Notes: a model not told the origin generated them from the letters alone. Positions 10,531 to 24,215 are shown, numbered from the stretch's first letter. The stretch is 64,000 nucleotides of DNA from Linnemannia elongata (GCA_036320915.1 JAXBDG010000008.1:1426001-1490000), one strand, 5' to 3'. A program made the numbers and translations.

Positions 10531-13362
10531 ATGAAGCAAAGGAAACGCCCCACCGCCCAGGGCTCATCCAACGGACACGAAAGTAACAACAGCAACAGGA
10601 ACGAACAAGGACCAGACTCTGCATCAGCATTCTCTTCCTCAACAGCCTTTCACACTTCTACATCAACTTCCTCCTCCTCCTTTTCTTCCACCACCCCAGC
10701 GTCCAAAACCAGCGTCAAAAGCAACACTACCACAACTACGACTACAACAAGGTCCAAGACAGGTTCCAGCAAGGCAGATGCCAAGGCGGGACTGAAGCCA
10801 GCAGCGGTCCACTCGCAGACCATGCTCCTCGAACTTCTCTTGACCGTCACCCGCTCTTCGTTGGTGATTGTCACACCCTTGGTCGCGGGGATGATCCTCC
10901 GCGTGGCGCCCAGTATGATGGAGCCTATCTATGGCAGCATCTTTATCGAGGAAGGCTTCCTTGAGTATTCTCTCGCTTCTGTCATTGTAGGTGTCGTGCT
11001 GGCCATGATCTACACCTTCCTTCTCAACAAACGTGCAGCCTCTGCCACCGCCGTTCCCTCAACTTCATCATCCCCATCTACGACAGCAACAACTGTAGGA
11101 AGCACACTTTTGACCGCGGAGGATCGATTGGCTGCCGAGGCGACCGCTGCAGGGCTTCGCAAGGACGCAGGACTTCGAAAGGGTATTGTGGTCAGTCTGG
11201 ATCTGTGTGGACTGGTCCTTGCAAGCGCGTTCCTGACGACGCACGTCATGTTCAAGCACAGCGGAGAGTTTGGACCCTGGAGGGGTCCTCACTTGACCCA
11301 ATTTGTCTTGGCATACCCGCTCCTGGCGCTTTTGGGGTTTGCCAATACTCTGGCCTGTGTTCTGCGGTCGTATGAACGCGTCCACATCAGGACATGGATC
11401 AGCTGCGTTTTGATCCAGGCCGGTGCGATCCTGGGACTGACACTGGTGGTCTTCCAAATGGCGCCTCAGGGGCAGAACTGCCCTCGCGTCTACTCCTCTG
11501 CCATCTTGGTTGTAGTCATCTCCAGTCTCCACAAGTGTAAGTCTCATCCTCAATTGTGCTCTCAAAAAGAAATAATTTTGATTGAAATTTCCATCTCCTT
11601 ATCCACTTTCTAATGTATTATTTGATCTCTGTTGACTTTATCCATAGTGCTGGCATTTATCCACGGCGAAGTCGCCATTCCAGATGAGCGCCTCGAGAGC
11701 AGCAGGAGAAAGCCCCAGACGGCATCTAGCCGAGCATCGCTGGCGATGAGCTTTATCCCTCTGATACTGGTCCTAGCCCTGACGGCTCAGAATGTAACTC
11801 GCAACCCTCAATGCCAGGCATCGGTCGTCAAGGCGCACAACCCAGTCAATGGCAATTACACCATCCTGGCAAGAAACGAGAGCGTCACTGGATGGATTAG
11901 CGTTGTTGATGAGAATATTAGCAGGAGGAATGACCTTCATATCCGTGTGATGCGTGCTGGACACTCACTTATCGGAGGCATGTATGCGGAGACCGGAGAC
12001 TCGATCTTTGGAAGCTTTTATATGCCTGAAGGTAACTATCATTTGCAGAGCAATCATATATAGAAGACCATTAGGCAATGGGACAGGTATTAGATAACTA
12101 TTGCGACACGTCAATTGACAACTTGACTAATGACTCTCTATCTACGCCCAAAAATGCAGCTGTTCGTCTGATCAAAAACCGTGAGAAAGGCCACCAAGAG
12201 ACCGTCCTGCAAATGTAAGTGATCGATTTGTTTTTTTTTTTGTTTTCTAAGGACCGATGGCGTTGATTGCAACTACGAAGGAGAGAAAAAAAAAAACTCG
12301 TTTGCCCGTACTGGGGATTTCCGATTGGAAAAACACATACAACACAGACTAAACCTGACCAGCTGATCCGTGCTTTTCTTTGGTTTACCCAATACCTTAT
12401 TTTTTTTCTTTCACTGGGACAACATTTTGCTCACTCTCCTCACTCTCCTCACAAACTAGTGGCCTTGGAGTGGGAATCGCCTCGGGATCGTTGATCCAGC
12501 ACGGCTTACTGGTGGATGTTGTGGAGATTGACCCTGCGGTTGTCGACTATGCGACCGAGTTCTTTGACTGGCCTGCACCCCATGAAAAGTTTATTCAAGA
12601 TGGCCGGCAGTTCATAAAGAGCGCACCTGAGGGCAAATACGACTATGTTATCCACGATGTCTTCACAGGCGGCGGCGTCCCACCCTCATTGTTCTCTCTT
12701 GAGGCGTTGCATGACATTCAGCGGATTATGAGACCCGATGGCGTGCTGGCCCTGGTAAGATGACTCGTTTTGTTTTGTGCGAGGCTGTTGAGGGAAGGGG
12801 TTGCGTATGCCTTTATTGTCACCTTTTCTTTCTCAGGTCCGCTTTTTCTCTTTGGTTGCTAATGATTTATTGGTCGGGGGTTGCTTCTTGTACTCGTTCT
12901 ATTATTTAGAACATGGTGGGTTCAGAGCATCCGATCAAGGCTCAAGCCCTCAACTCGGTCCGGCGCACCCTCCACACAGCATTCAAGCACGTTGTCGCCT
13001 TCAAAGAGTCTCCTGATGATGACGACGCCTACCAAAACATTGTCTTTTTTGCCGCACAGTTCCCTATTGAATTCGACCAATACGAGCCACCACCATTCCC
13101 CACTCAGGAAGAGATGGATTTCTGGATGAAGCAACATCAACAAGGCGGACATAATGGTCATGCCCTCCGACCGAGTGATATGCGAGATTGGATCTTGAGC
13201 TCATTCCAAGATTGGCCTTTAAAGACGCCGTATGACCCGACGAAGGGAGAGCTGATCCTGGATCGGAATAATACGTTGAATGGGATGCAGCGGTTGGGGG
13301 CCGAAGATCATTGGCATGCGATGCGATCGCTGCTGCCTCTTGATTTTTGGATCAATTATTAA
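10531..13362 (+). CDS. Multi-pass membrane protein with spermidine-synthase-like SAM-binding domain
   Basis: Exons 10531-11536, 11648-12031, 12160-12214, 12460-12754 and 12910-13362 give 730 residues in frame. A Ser/Thr-rich cytosol-like N-terminus (about 100 residues) is followed by seven or eight hydrophobic segments between about residues 110 and 420. A short extracytosolic-looking domain and then a Rossmann methyltransferase/PABS fold follow. Motif I (GLGVGIASGS) starts near residue 483 and the acidic strand end is VEIDP. Classical spermidine synthases have a DSSDP-type catalytic motif after this; here the equivalent strand reads HDVFTGGGVP, so the catalytic Asp pair for aminopropyl transfer is not seen. 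A SAM- or dcSAM-binding enzyme of unknown substrate is the safest reading. The ATG at 10531 is chosen because it follows an A-rich leader and starts the hydrophilic region. Confidence 0.75.
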
Positions 13363-13958
13363 GATTCTGGAAGGGGATAGTAAGATTACTCGTAGGAGTG
13401 TAGGAGTGGGGTTGCGTAGATTCTTTATAAACAAAGAAAGATATCATGTTTCAAGGTTCAAGGTTTAAAACACAGAAACAAAAGACGCGTACACAGATTG
13501 CGTTTTTTTCGATCGAATCAAGGGGAGGACTCGTCAGCAGGGAGTGGAACCCGGCAAGAGGTCCGTTTGTCTAAATGCACGTGACTTGTGCCACTTCGCC
13601 CACCTGGACAGCGATCGGGCGGACGGACGGGAAAAAAGAGAAAAAAAAAAGTGATCGTGGAAGGTGAGCATACACGAACATACACAAGAGGCGGTAACTC
13701 TCTTTTATTTTTGTATTTTGATCCCCCGATTGTGCCAGTGGACTTTTTTGTTTGCTGTTCATCATCGCCTTTCTTTCTGTTTGGTTTGAACAACTCGTCG
13801 CCTTTTTTGTTGTTTTGCTTTTCATTTTTTTTTTCTTTCTCTTGCTTTATCGCTCTCTTCTTTTCTCTACCAACATCTCCCTTCCTTCTCTCATCGATCA
13901 TTCTTCACCGCTCTTCACTCTCCACTCTCCACTCTCCACTCTCCCCACTCAAAAAAAC
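13363..13958. other. Intergenic: upstream of DSK2
   Basis: 3' flank of the membrane protein gene and the DSK2 promoter. The last 200 bases are strongly CT-rich, with a short CACTCTC tandem tract (about 13917-13947) directly before the start. No gene is supported. Confidence 0.6.
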
Positions 13959-15150
13959 ATGACCTCCTCCACCTCTCCTCCTTCCATCACCTCCCCATCG
14001 CCCTCACCCGCTCAAGCATCTCCACCCATAACCCTAAATATTCGCGCATCAAAAGGCAACACCTACCCTATCACCCTCTCCCTCACAGACACGGTCCTCC
14101 ATCTCAAAGAGCAAGTCGCATTGGCCTCAAATACTGCCTCGGATAGGATTCGACTCGTCTTTTCGGGTAGGGTCCTCAAAGATACCTATTCCATCGAGAG
14201 CTGTAAACTGGCTCATGGTAATGTTGTCCATATGGTCCGGAGTCCAGCAGCAGCAACAAAAACAACGCCGGCAATGGCATTAGCGAGCGCAGCTGTAGGC
14301 GTGCAGACTTCTATACCCTTCAACAGCTCACCTGCATTGTCTGTATCGGCCCCTTTTGCTAACCCAGATAGTCGGCAACAACCTGCAGGTACAGCCATCC
14401 GCTTTCGTGATAGTGAGTTATGTTTCACTTGTAATGAAGGAAGATGGATGGACGTGTATATCATTTAAGCTAACCTTTTCAAATTCTTGGTTTTCATCAC
14501 TAGGCACGTTCGGTACCCGGACTGGATTTACTTCAACAACACCAACTTCACCAAGCTCAACAACAACACATCCGACAAACACGCAAACAGGTTTCCCATA
14601 TGGAGTCGGCAATGGACAAGGAGGTCAGGGAATGGAGGGGGCGGATATGATGGGCCAGATGATGCAGGACCCCACATTTGCACAGTTCATGTCGTCGATG
14701 CTGCAGAATCCTCAGATCCTTGAATCGATGGTAGCGACCAATCCGATGTTGCAGGCCATGCTGGGACCAGATATGCGACACATCCTGCAGTCACCCCAGT
14801 TCCGGCAGATGGTTGCTAGCCCAGATGCTTTGCGCCAAGTTGCTCAGATGGGAACGCCGATGAGCAGCAGTGGCAGCAATCTAGGTGCGCGTTCGACCAG
14901 TCCTATCAACGCCACTGCAGCATCGCCACCAACAACAGTACCATCACCAACAATGATGTCACATGGAATGGCAGGAATGCGGTTGCCGTCATCACTGATT
15001 GCGGTGAATGCGCCGGAGAAGCGGTTCCAGGTGCAGCTGCAGCAGTTGAGCGAAATGGGGTTCTGGGATCCAACCAAGAACATTAGAGCACTTCAAGTTA
15101 CTGGAGGAGATGTCAATAGCGCCATTGAAATTCTGTGCTCAGGTGTTTGA
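13959..15150 (+). CDS. DSK2: Ubiquilin, ubiquitin-receptor shuttle protein
   Basis: Two exons (13959-14412 and 14504-15150) join in frame to 366 residues, normal for fungal Dsk2. An N-terminal ubiquitin-like domain (about 24-95) ends in the beta-strand NVVHMVR. The middle has an STI1-like Met/Gln/Pro-rich stretch (about 230-290, with repeated PQ/NPM motifs). The C-terminus is a UBA domain (about 324-366) with the MGFWD loop. The protein binds the proteasome through UBL and ubiquitin chains through UBA, carrying substrates for degradation in ERAD and spindle-pole duplication. Only one STI1 region is visible, compared with up to four in animal ubiquilins. An AATAAA lies at 15173-15178. Confidence 0.93.
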
Positions 15151-15311
15151 ATTTGGCGGCAAAAGAAGAAAAAATAAATAATGATGATGCTAATGAATGC
15201 AACGGTGTGGTTTTGTTTCTTTGTGCTCATTTTCCTTGTGCCCTCCTCCTCCGTATTAATGATGTTTTTGTGATGTTTGTAAGTGGAGGAGGAGGGGGAG
15301 TGTGGTAAGTA

Positions 15312-15359
<48 letters not shown>

Positions 15360-16053
15360 GAAAAAAGAAAACGCGGAGGTAGGGTAAGCAAGTAAGCATA
15401 AGGAGGCCTAGCCTGAACGTTACATTTTAGATGGAAAAAAAGCTAATTAAAAGAAACTGATCGTGCCTGGACAACCTCTTCTTGAAATGGACCAATAACT
15501 GTTGTGTCTGATAAACGGTTAAGCTTTTCGTTTATTCAGGAACAATGGTCTCTCTCTCTCTCTGTTACAACTCACAAGGACACGAACAACGAGCAGTAAT
15601 ACCCTGTGCCAAAGAGCTGAAAAGAGAGCAACTGAGTACGTGAGTGAGTGAGCGCCCATTCAGTGGTCATCATCTTCTTCTTCTTCTTCTCCATCCTTCT
15701 TTAAGCTTACCTACTCCTCTTTCCTTCTTCTCTCCTCTTCTCACCTTTTCTCATCCCTTCCTTCTTCAACCCATCCGTCATCCACCACCTTCCTTTCCCC
15801 TTTGTCATCCTCAACCCCGAGGCATGCACTTCCGCCCAATTGCGTTCACGCTTTATTGAACGTCCTTCCTTAACTTTTCACATTCACTCTCACCCATTCC
15901 CTTGTTTTGTCATCCCGCCCTTCACTTCTTCGGGCTCATTGCCGTCTCACCCTTTCTCATACTTTCTCTTCGTACAAGGCTTCTTACCTGTTCGTCTTCC
16001 AGCAACCATACCTCTCACCCCTTTACACATATTTATAAAAGACCTTCCTCAAC
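15151..16053. other. Intergenic: DSK2 to Kelch gene
   Basis: Contains the DSK2 poly(A) region, a 41-base purine microsatellite, a short CT repeat near 15549-15562 and a long pyrimidine-rich promoter (about 15660-16040) ahead of the Kelch gene. No coding sequence is supported. Confidence 0.6.
15316..15356. repeat. (GA)n microsatellite
   Basis: About 20 uninterrupted GA units downstream of DSK2. Confidence 0.95.
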
Positions 16054-19000
16054 ATGGGTCTCTTCACAAAGAAAAAGGAGGACAAGGACGCATCCTCCGC
16101 TAATCACAACAACACACCTCCTGCAAAGCAACGCCCACCACCCTCTCCAAACGGCCTCAACGGCATCTCTAACAGCAACAGCAGTCTCCAGAATGGCATG
16201 CCTTCTAACGGCGCACCCAACGGTGGCGGTTATAACAGCGGATATGCCTCTGACTCGTATTCCAACAACGGTTCAAGGAGTCCCTTGAGCCCCTCATTCC
16301 CCCACCACCAGAACGGTGGTATGAATGTTGGTCATCCTCCTCCTCAGTCACCCATGAGTGGACCCCCCTCACCTATGCAACCTCAGAACCCTGGCTTTGG
16401 TAGTAGTAGTGCCGGTGGACCCCCAAGCTCGACGGCAGCGGCTGCAGGACTTTTGGCGACTCCACAACTGTTCTGGGCCCAGCGTCGGATTCTCGGCACC
16501 AACCCCTTCCCAAGGTTCCAACACACCAGCTCTATTATCGCCAACGGGACTGATATCTTTCTGTATGGAGGCGCTCAACGTGGCATACCAAAGGGTGACC
16601 TCTTTGTTATTGACTCTAGTAAGTAGGAAGAGTACCCTCAATTTTTTGTCTGAAATCAGGTTGGGGTTGAGACAGAGAGAGTCGAGTATGTGCTGTTTTG
16701 GAAGAAGGAGGAGGATTGATGTTCTCTTGGGATGGGTTGCTTTTTTATGCCCAAGAGAAGGTTATTTATCACGAAGAAGCCATGTGCAAAAAGCAGAAAG
16801 TCCATTAGAGCTTTTGTTCGCTGTTCTCCTCGAACGAACTTGTGGTTTTCTGCTACTTTCCTTTGTGTGTTTTGCATTTAATTTTTTTTTTGCGTTCCAT
16901 TGGGCTCACTTGCTGTCAACAAAGTAGTGAAGACAAGTGAAAACCCCGAGAGTCTGACTTATGAGCAAAGAAAAGGGCTCAGCGTTCAAAAAAGAGAGAA
17001 AGGAAAGGGAACCACTCTGTGAGCGCCGTTAGGCTTGCTTTTTTAGATGCTGCTCCAAACTGAAAAAAGCGCGAAACACTTTAATGAATGTGAAAATGGA
17101 TGGTAACACAGGGAGGGAGAGAGGAAGGGATGAACAGTGTTGACCCCCCCTACCACCACGCGGCGATAAAAATAATGAAAAAACACGCCAACGAACACTA
17201 ACTTGATAATTTACCTACGTTGATGACCCACTTTTAGCCTCTTTGCAGTGCCAGGCTGTCGCTGCTGCTGGTGCCGATGCACCTATGCCAAAGAGTGGAC
17301 ACTCTGCCGTCAGTATCGGTCAATATATTCTCTGTAAGCACCCTTTTTTTTGCCTTGTTGTTCTTGTTGTTGTGCATTTTGCATGTGAGCCACCGTAAAG
17401 AAGTAACATTCAGGTACTGTCCGTGTTGTAAAACATCGTGATGCGCTAACCCACTCTCCATCCCATGTTGGTTTATAAATTAGATTTTGGTGGTTGGGAC
17501 TCCATGTCCGGTCAGTGCGATGATACCCTGCACGTTTTGCACACGGCACGAAAGGAATGGAACAGGCCACCCCTCCAAGGACCCTTGCCAACCCCTCGCC
17601 ACTCTCATTCTGGATGCAGCGTTGGAACGACAATGTATATCTTTGGAGGACAGCTCGACAACTTTTACCTCGACGATATTGCAGCCTTTGACATGAAGAC
17701 CAGTAAGGAACAAAACTACAATTGGTCGCGCTTTGATTGCCTTCAATTTTTCGCCAATATGACTTGGATACTGTTACTCACACTCATCACTCATTATCTT
17801 CAATAATGTAGTCACTCAAAATCCAAGGTGGGAGAAGCTGGAGCCTCAAACTGAATCTCCTCCAGGTCGTTCCGGTCACTGTGCGGGTGTTCATGATGGC
17901 AAGATTTACATTTTCGGAGGAGCAGACGCCGACTACTTCTACAACGATATCTGGTGCTTTGACCCTCGCGCCCTCACATGGACCCCAATCCCAGCATCTG
18001 GATACTTGCCCACTGGTCGTCACGGACATGCCTGTACAGTCACCGATGGAACAATGTACATATTTGGTGGAAACAGCCCTGATGGCACCGAGCTGAACGA
18101 CGCATATGCTTTCAAGATTCATGGTAACCTTTTTAGCAAAAGATATCCCTATGTGAAGCAGGTATTTATCACTTGAATTATTTTTCACTCACGCAATGTT
18201 TTTATCGTCACTTTCAAATACGATAGAGCGCCGGTGGTACTTGTTCCAGAATGTGGGACCTGTGGCAAGCCCTCGAAGTGGCCATACCATGTGCGCTATC
18301 AAGGACAGAATCTTTGTCCTTGGAGGAGAATCAGAGCACACCAAGCAGGAAGACTCCGCCTTAATCCATGTCCTCGAATTATGTAAGCCCAAGACTGAGC
18401 TATGAAAACTTAAACGCCTTCCATGCATAATGCTGAGATAACAAGGAACCAAGGACACTGACCAGCTGTATCTCTTGTGAATACTGCTACCATTGTGTCT
18501 AGCTAAAATCCGCTACCCTGATATGGCACCCCAGGTGATCCCTCAACGTCAAGCATCATCTCAGCAGCCACCCTCAATTGGACAACAGCTTTCAGATGCA
18601 CCAGTCTCGACAGGTCCACCAGATCGTCCTGACCGACCTGATCGCCCCGACCGTCGACACACACAGCGACCCACTTCACCTGCGACGTTTGGTCCCGGAC
18701 CTGACCGCCAAGGCTCGTCGACCAATCTTAGCATCTCTCAACAAACCAGCCAGTTGATGAACCCTCAGCTCGGTCAGCGACCCCTGACTACATTTGGAGC
18801 ACCACCACCACGCGGAGCTAGCGCCGGTTTCCAGAATGCAGGAGGAGCAGGAGGTCAGCCCACCAACTATCAGGCGGAGGGTCTCTCTATTGCTACTAGA
18901 CGCCAGACTCTGAAGGACGATTTCCAGGGTGGATATGGAGGTGCTGTGATTGGAACTGCTAATGTTTTGAACAGTCCCAACGGTAACCGCAGGACGATGC

Positions 19001-22000
19001 ACCAGATGCCCATGACCCCGACTTCAGGAGAGCCCAGCCCCTCGCCTTTGCGTGTCATCAACGTCTCCCCCAGCAGCCCGCCAATGTCGGCGCGACCCCT
19101 CCCCAACGACAGCAACAACCATAAACACCAGTTTGCGAATGCAGGTCCTGGTCCGGAAGACAATGCGCCTATCGAGGAGGAGATCAACCCCTATGCCATG
19201 GAGGCTATTACGCCGAGTGCACCTGCACCACTCAACGTCGCCCCTCCTCCTCCCAGCGCTAGCACAGCACCCAGTTATTTCCCACCACCCCCTGGCGGTG
19301 CGAACTTTGCTGTTAGTCCCACCAGCCCTGTGACAACTCCTCAGCCATCCGCCAGTTTCATGCGCAGCAACCTTCCTCCTCCACCCAGCACTCCCTCTCC
19401 TCCCGTGTCAGGAGCGATTAACATCCCCGCTGTCGCTGAGAAGAGGCCCGGTCAGATCTTGCCACCCCCAACTCAGCAGCAGCCCCAACCCCCACAACCT
19501 CCATCATCATCGTCATCATCCTTAGCCCCAGGAGGATCGACACCTATCCCTGGAATTATCGAGAGCAGATCCTCGTCTCCTGGACCCGGTCGCTTTGTTA
19601 CCAGGGGGTCCGGTGGATCGACGTTTGGTTTGGGTATCGGACCAGCCCCATCTTCGCCCATTCCATCGACAACCGGTGAGTTGACCGCACGGACATCAGG
19701 ATCGGATATGGCCAAGATCAGGTCGCTCGAGAGCCGCGCCGAGGCTGCCCAGGACGAGAATGAGCAGCTGAAGCTCGAGATTGAAAAGATGAAGAAGCGC
19801 GAGAACTGGTTGATGACTGAGGTCATTTTGGCTAGGGAGACTTTGCTTTCTTCGGGCAACAAGGATCCCACTATTTCGGAGAATGCTTCGATGCAGGCTA
19901 AGAGAATGTCGATGATCGAGCTGGAGCAGCAGCTTGATAATTCTCAGTTGGAGGGCCAGCAGCTCAAGATCACCAAGGCCTTGATTCGGGTCAAGGAGGA
20001 ACTCAAGACCACCAAGGTAAACTTTCACGACACATGAGGTCTCTTTTTTACGTGTCAATAGATATGCGGATAAAAAGGATGTTGCTAATTATGTGTTTAT
20101 TGAAACGCGCGTGTCGTCTAGATGGCAATCGCAACGCAAGCTCAGTCTGCATCCCTCAAGATCAAGGAGGCCGAGAGGATCAGGACCGGTGCCTTGCAAG
20201 AGGCGGCTTACTTGAAGGCCAAGATTTTGTCAATGTCGAATGCTCAACAAGACCCCGATGCGTTGGCTCGCGTCGAAATGGAGCGGGCGGCCGACCTGGA
20301 GAAGCGTTTGACAAGCGCGCTGAACGAGCTCGAGACTCTCGAGTCCCAGTATACCAAGGTTCAGGAGACTCTGGAGCAGGAGAGAGCTTCTCGTCTTTCA
20401 GCCGAGGAGCGGTCGAATGGTTCTGCGCTCTTGGCCGAACAGGCTCAGTCAGCCCATACGCGCGCATTGTCTGAACTATCCTCCCTCCACGCCAGGGCCG
20501 CCAAGGCCGAATCCGAGTCGAGGGAGTATGCAGCCCAGCTTGCAGAAGTCCAGGCAGGATTCTCTGGACATCAGTCTCAGTCCTCAGGATTGCTCCAGAA
20601 GGTCACGAGCCTGAAGCAACAGGTGGAGCAGCATGAGAAGGCTCTTGAGCGGACCCAGATGGCCTACTCTGCAGCCAATGAGCGAGCCATCCGTGCCGAG
20701 ACCCAGTCGGAGGATGCTTCAAGCAAGGTTGAGAAACTGGAGAGCCTGCGATTCCAGCTCTCGAGTGATGTGGGTCGTTACAAGGGTGAGGCCGAACGGT
20801 TGCAGGCCAAGGTCGAGGAACTCGAGATAAGATGCCAGGTTTCCAAGGATGAGGTCGTCACGCTCCGCAAAGTGGTCGAAGACGGTCTCGGCTCCTTCAA
20901 CCCCCGTGTCAACCAACGGTCGGCAGAGAGGAAGCATGACAGTATCGCTATCCTGAACACCGTTTCTAGGGTCTCAGAGCTTGAGCACGAGCTGGGTTCG
21001 CTCAAGAGATTGCATGCGGCTTCGCAGGATGCCGCTTCCAAGTCGGCCTCAGAGTTGGCCGAGAACATGATGGAGCTCTCTCGTCTCGAGCAGTCTTCGA
21101 TGCAAGCCCGTGCAGAGACTATTTCGTTGCAAAAAATGTTGTCCCAGGAGCGGGAGGCATCGTCCGAACTCAGGAGCGAATTGACAAGAACCGAGGCAGA
21201 GTTGGAGAGCAAGATCAAAGAACTGGAGGCACATGAGGTCCAGCTTGGTCTGCTCAAGGATGTAATGCAGGAGAAGGGCATCATTGCCGAGGATGTCGTT
21301 AACCATGCTCGCGCTCGCGGTACTGGCGAATATGCTGCCACGCTGGAAGAGAAGGTGCGCGAGGCTGAGCAGAGGATCCAGTCTCTTGAGCAGGACCTGG
21401 TCGATTCGCGTGACTACCATACCCAGCAGCTTCAGACGTTTGAAGCCCAGCGTCAGGCGACTATCCAGCACTCGGAAAAGACAGGAATGTTGCTCCGCAA
21501 GCTCAAAGATGATCTTGCAGCTACTATGCGGGAGAAGGACGAGGTCGAACAGGAGTTGAGCCAGTTGCAGCAGGAGCACTCCCATTGCCACGAAAAGGCC
21601 CTCGCATTCTCCAACTCGCAGAAGGGCCAGAAGGCCCAGGACGACGAGCGTGTTCAGATGCTTCAAATGCACTGGGACGAGGAGCGCCGGGAGTTGACTC
21701 GACAGTCGAATGATCTCCAGAACCGCCTGATGGAGGCTGAGATGCACGCTGCAGAGCTTTCTCAGAAGGTGATCTCGATCACCGAGCGCTTGGAGGAGGT
21801 CGAAGGTCTCAATGATTCTATGTCGGAGGAGCTCGAGTCGATGCAAGATCAAGCCGAGGCGATCAAGGTCAAGGCCACGCAGCAAGAGGCTCAACTCAAG
21901 GCCGATGTCGAACGTCTCGTCAGCGAGATCCACCAGACCCAGGAGAAGCTCCACAGCAAGCAACAAGAGCTGGAGGAAGCTGTTGAGATGAATGAGCAGC

Positions 22001-23169
22001 TCGAGACTCAGCTCGATCGGGCTCTCCAAGCACAGGCTGCTGCCACCGCCGCGTCGACCAACAACTCCATGTCCCAGGAAGCCCAGGAAAAGTTGGAGCA
22101 ACAACGTCAGGATCTGGAGCACCGTCTGAAGAAGGCTCTTGTCACCATTCAGGTCTTGGAGGGTGACAACTCGGTCTTGGAGGCAAGGCTCTCGGACTCT
22201 GAAAAGAAGGTCGCTCTGCTTTTGGAGGACATGCAAAGCAATGTCTCCAACCCCAACTCACCCTTCAACTCTACCAACCTCACCAACAACCTTGCCAGCG
22301 TATTGAGCACTCAACAGCAAAAACAACAGCAAGGTACACCTACCTCGGTTACCTCCCCTGTGAACAGCGCCTACCGCTTGGCCGCTGGCAGTGTCACCAA
22401 GAACCATAGCAGTGTCAGCAGCAGCCCTGCCAACGCTCCTTCCAGCTCGCCCTCAAGGAAGACCCCTACCGCCAACCAGGGCTATACGTCGTACGACCAC
22501 GATTACGAAGACTCGACTCTGAACCAGAAGCAACAACACCATCATCAACAGCAGCTTCACGCGGATGAGGACAGCGACGACGATGTCCAGTATGGCCATG
22601 CAAGCTACAACCACTACGGCAACATAAGCAACCAAGGACAGCAGCAGCAAGGTCAAAAGGAGAAAAACTCTCACCGGGACTCTGTCGATTCCATCACACG
22701 GGAGCTCGAGCTGTTGAAGGTTCCATGGAACAGCACTAAGCCCGCGACCAGTCTTCGCGGATTGGGAGTAGCAGGGTCAGTAGCATCGCCCCTTTCCGCC
22801 TCACCCTCATCATCCTTGCCTCCACCCCCTCAACAACAACCCCCTCAGCGCCTCCAGAGTCCTGTAGCCCCCCTCTCCCAGAGCCATCAGCAACAGCAAC
22901 AGAGCTATTCCTACGGAGCAGGAGCAGGTGGACATAGCCAAGACATGCACAGCAGTAACCAATACTATGGCTATGGCGAAGAAGAGGACGACAGCAGCGA
23001 TGGTGACAATGAGGAGGAGTACTTGAACCATCTCCGTCAGCAGCAACAGCAACAACAGCACCAGCACCAGCCACCACACGATACCCACAGTTTTAACGAT
23101 AGAAGCCCCTCGCGGTTGAAGGAGTACGAGCAGATGATTGATGAGATTGAGAATGCTCGGATGCATTAA
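16054..23169 (+). CDS. Kelch-propeller and coiled-coil cell-end protein, Tea1-like
   Basis: Seven exons (16054-16618, 17238-17333, 17484-17702, 17812-18123, 18227-18382, 18503-20016, 20122-23169) join in frame to 1969 residues. After a Pro/Asn-rich N-terminus, about six Kelch blades (about residues 150-450) show the GG doublet with spaced Tyr and Trp (YIFGG, YIFGGN, FVLGGE). A long disordered Pro/Ser-rich linker (450-850) follows, then a continuous coiled coil of about 800 residues (850-1660) and a Gln/His/Ser-rich tail with poly-Gln runs. Kelch head plus coiled coil is the layout of fission yeast Tea1/Tea3 and Aspergillus TeaA, polarity markers carried on microtubule plus ends to growing tips. 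Intron 1 is unusually long (619 bases). An AATAAA lies at 23267-23272. The family is confident; the exact orthologue is not. Confidence 0.85.
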
Positions 23170-23441
23170 AAAAAACACAACGACGCTCGATCCCCATCCC
23201 CTCCATCACTCCCTCCTCCGCCCGCAAAACACGAAACAACACCTTTCTCTTTTCACCCTTTTAACCAATAAATAATACTCTTAATGAACTCTATTCTCCT
23301 TCATGTCAATGTTTAATGTCTACAAAGAGTGAGCCGTGAAGGTCCTCCCCCTTTTTGTTCTCCCCTTGTTGACTTTCCTTGCGAAGTTTGATATAGTCTT
23401 TCCTTTATTCACTTTGTATCTCTCTTTGTGTGCTCCACGCA

Positions 23442-23446
<5 letters not shown>

Positions 23447-23499
<53 letters not shown>
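23447..23499. repeat. (TC)n microsatellite
   Basis: About 26 uninterrupted TC units, 280 bases after the Kelch gene stop. Confidence 0.95.
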
Positions 23500-23501
<2 letters not shown>

Positions 23502-24215
23502 CACTCTTTTGCCTGGCCACCTTCTCTCTCTTGCTTTCGCTCCCCGTCAAGAAAAAAAATACTTCTAACGAACGAAGTATAGAACGAGCAGGTAAAAACA
23601 ATGTCGGAACCTTTCACCGAACCCCCAGCTCTACTCGTTCGTTTTTATCATGCAGCACGCAACGACAAAATCTGTAACACTTCGCCTTAGTTTCCTGAAC
23701 GCGTTGACCTTTTTAGCTCAACCCCTTGACTGTGCAACACAAATACCATATTGACTCTAGGGCATGAGGAAAAAAGGTCCGTGTCCCCTTGCGTTGTGTG
23801 AGTTGAAGTAAGAAGAGTCTGCGTCCTGCGTTTCGTATTTCTTTTCCTTTATGTGGTTGATTGTAGTGTGTTTCTTCGTCGTCCGTTGGCCAGTAGGCGG
23901 CCAATAACGCCTATCGGCCGCTAATTAACAACAAACGACAGCTGGACACTTTTCACGCTGGCAGAATAGATAGAGCGCGCGAGGGAGCAATATGCCGTCA
24001 CTGCTCCCGTTCCTTGCGACAAATGCAAGAGAAAAAGGGAGTCTCCGTCGTTGTCAGCAAAAGTCGACTGAAAAGAAATCTTGCAGGATACAGGATCCAC
24101 CAACCCTATTTACGTGAACAATGTTTGACAGTGATGCATTATCCCTGCCTGCCATGATATTGGGCCATGCAGACCCTCATCCATCTTCTTTCCACTCCAC
24201 TCCACTCCACTTCTC

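Noticed and set aside
16054..16080. N-myristoylation of the Kelch protein (MGLFTKK start)
   Set aside because: Position 6 is Lys, which does not fit the usual small-residue requirement, unlike the kinase start at 27177.
21049..22236. 395-codon minus-strand frame over the Kelch coiled coil
   Set aside because: Leucine/glutamine-rich reverse reading of heptad-repeat codons; a shadow.
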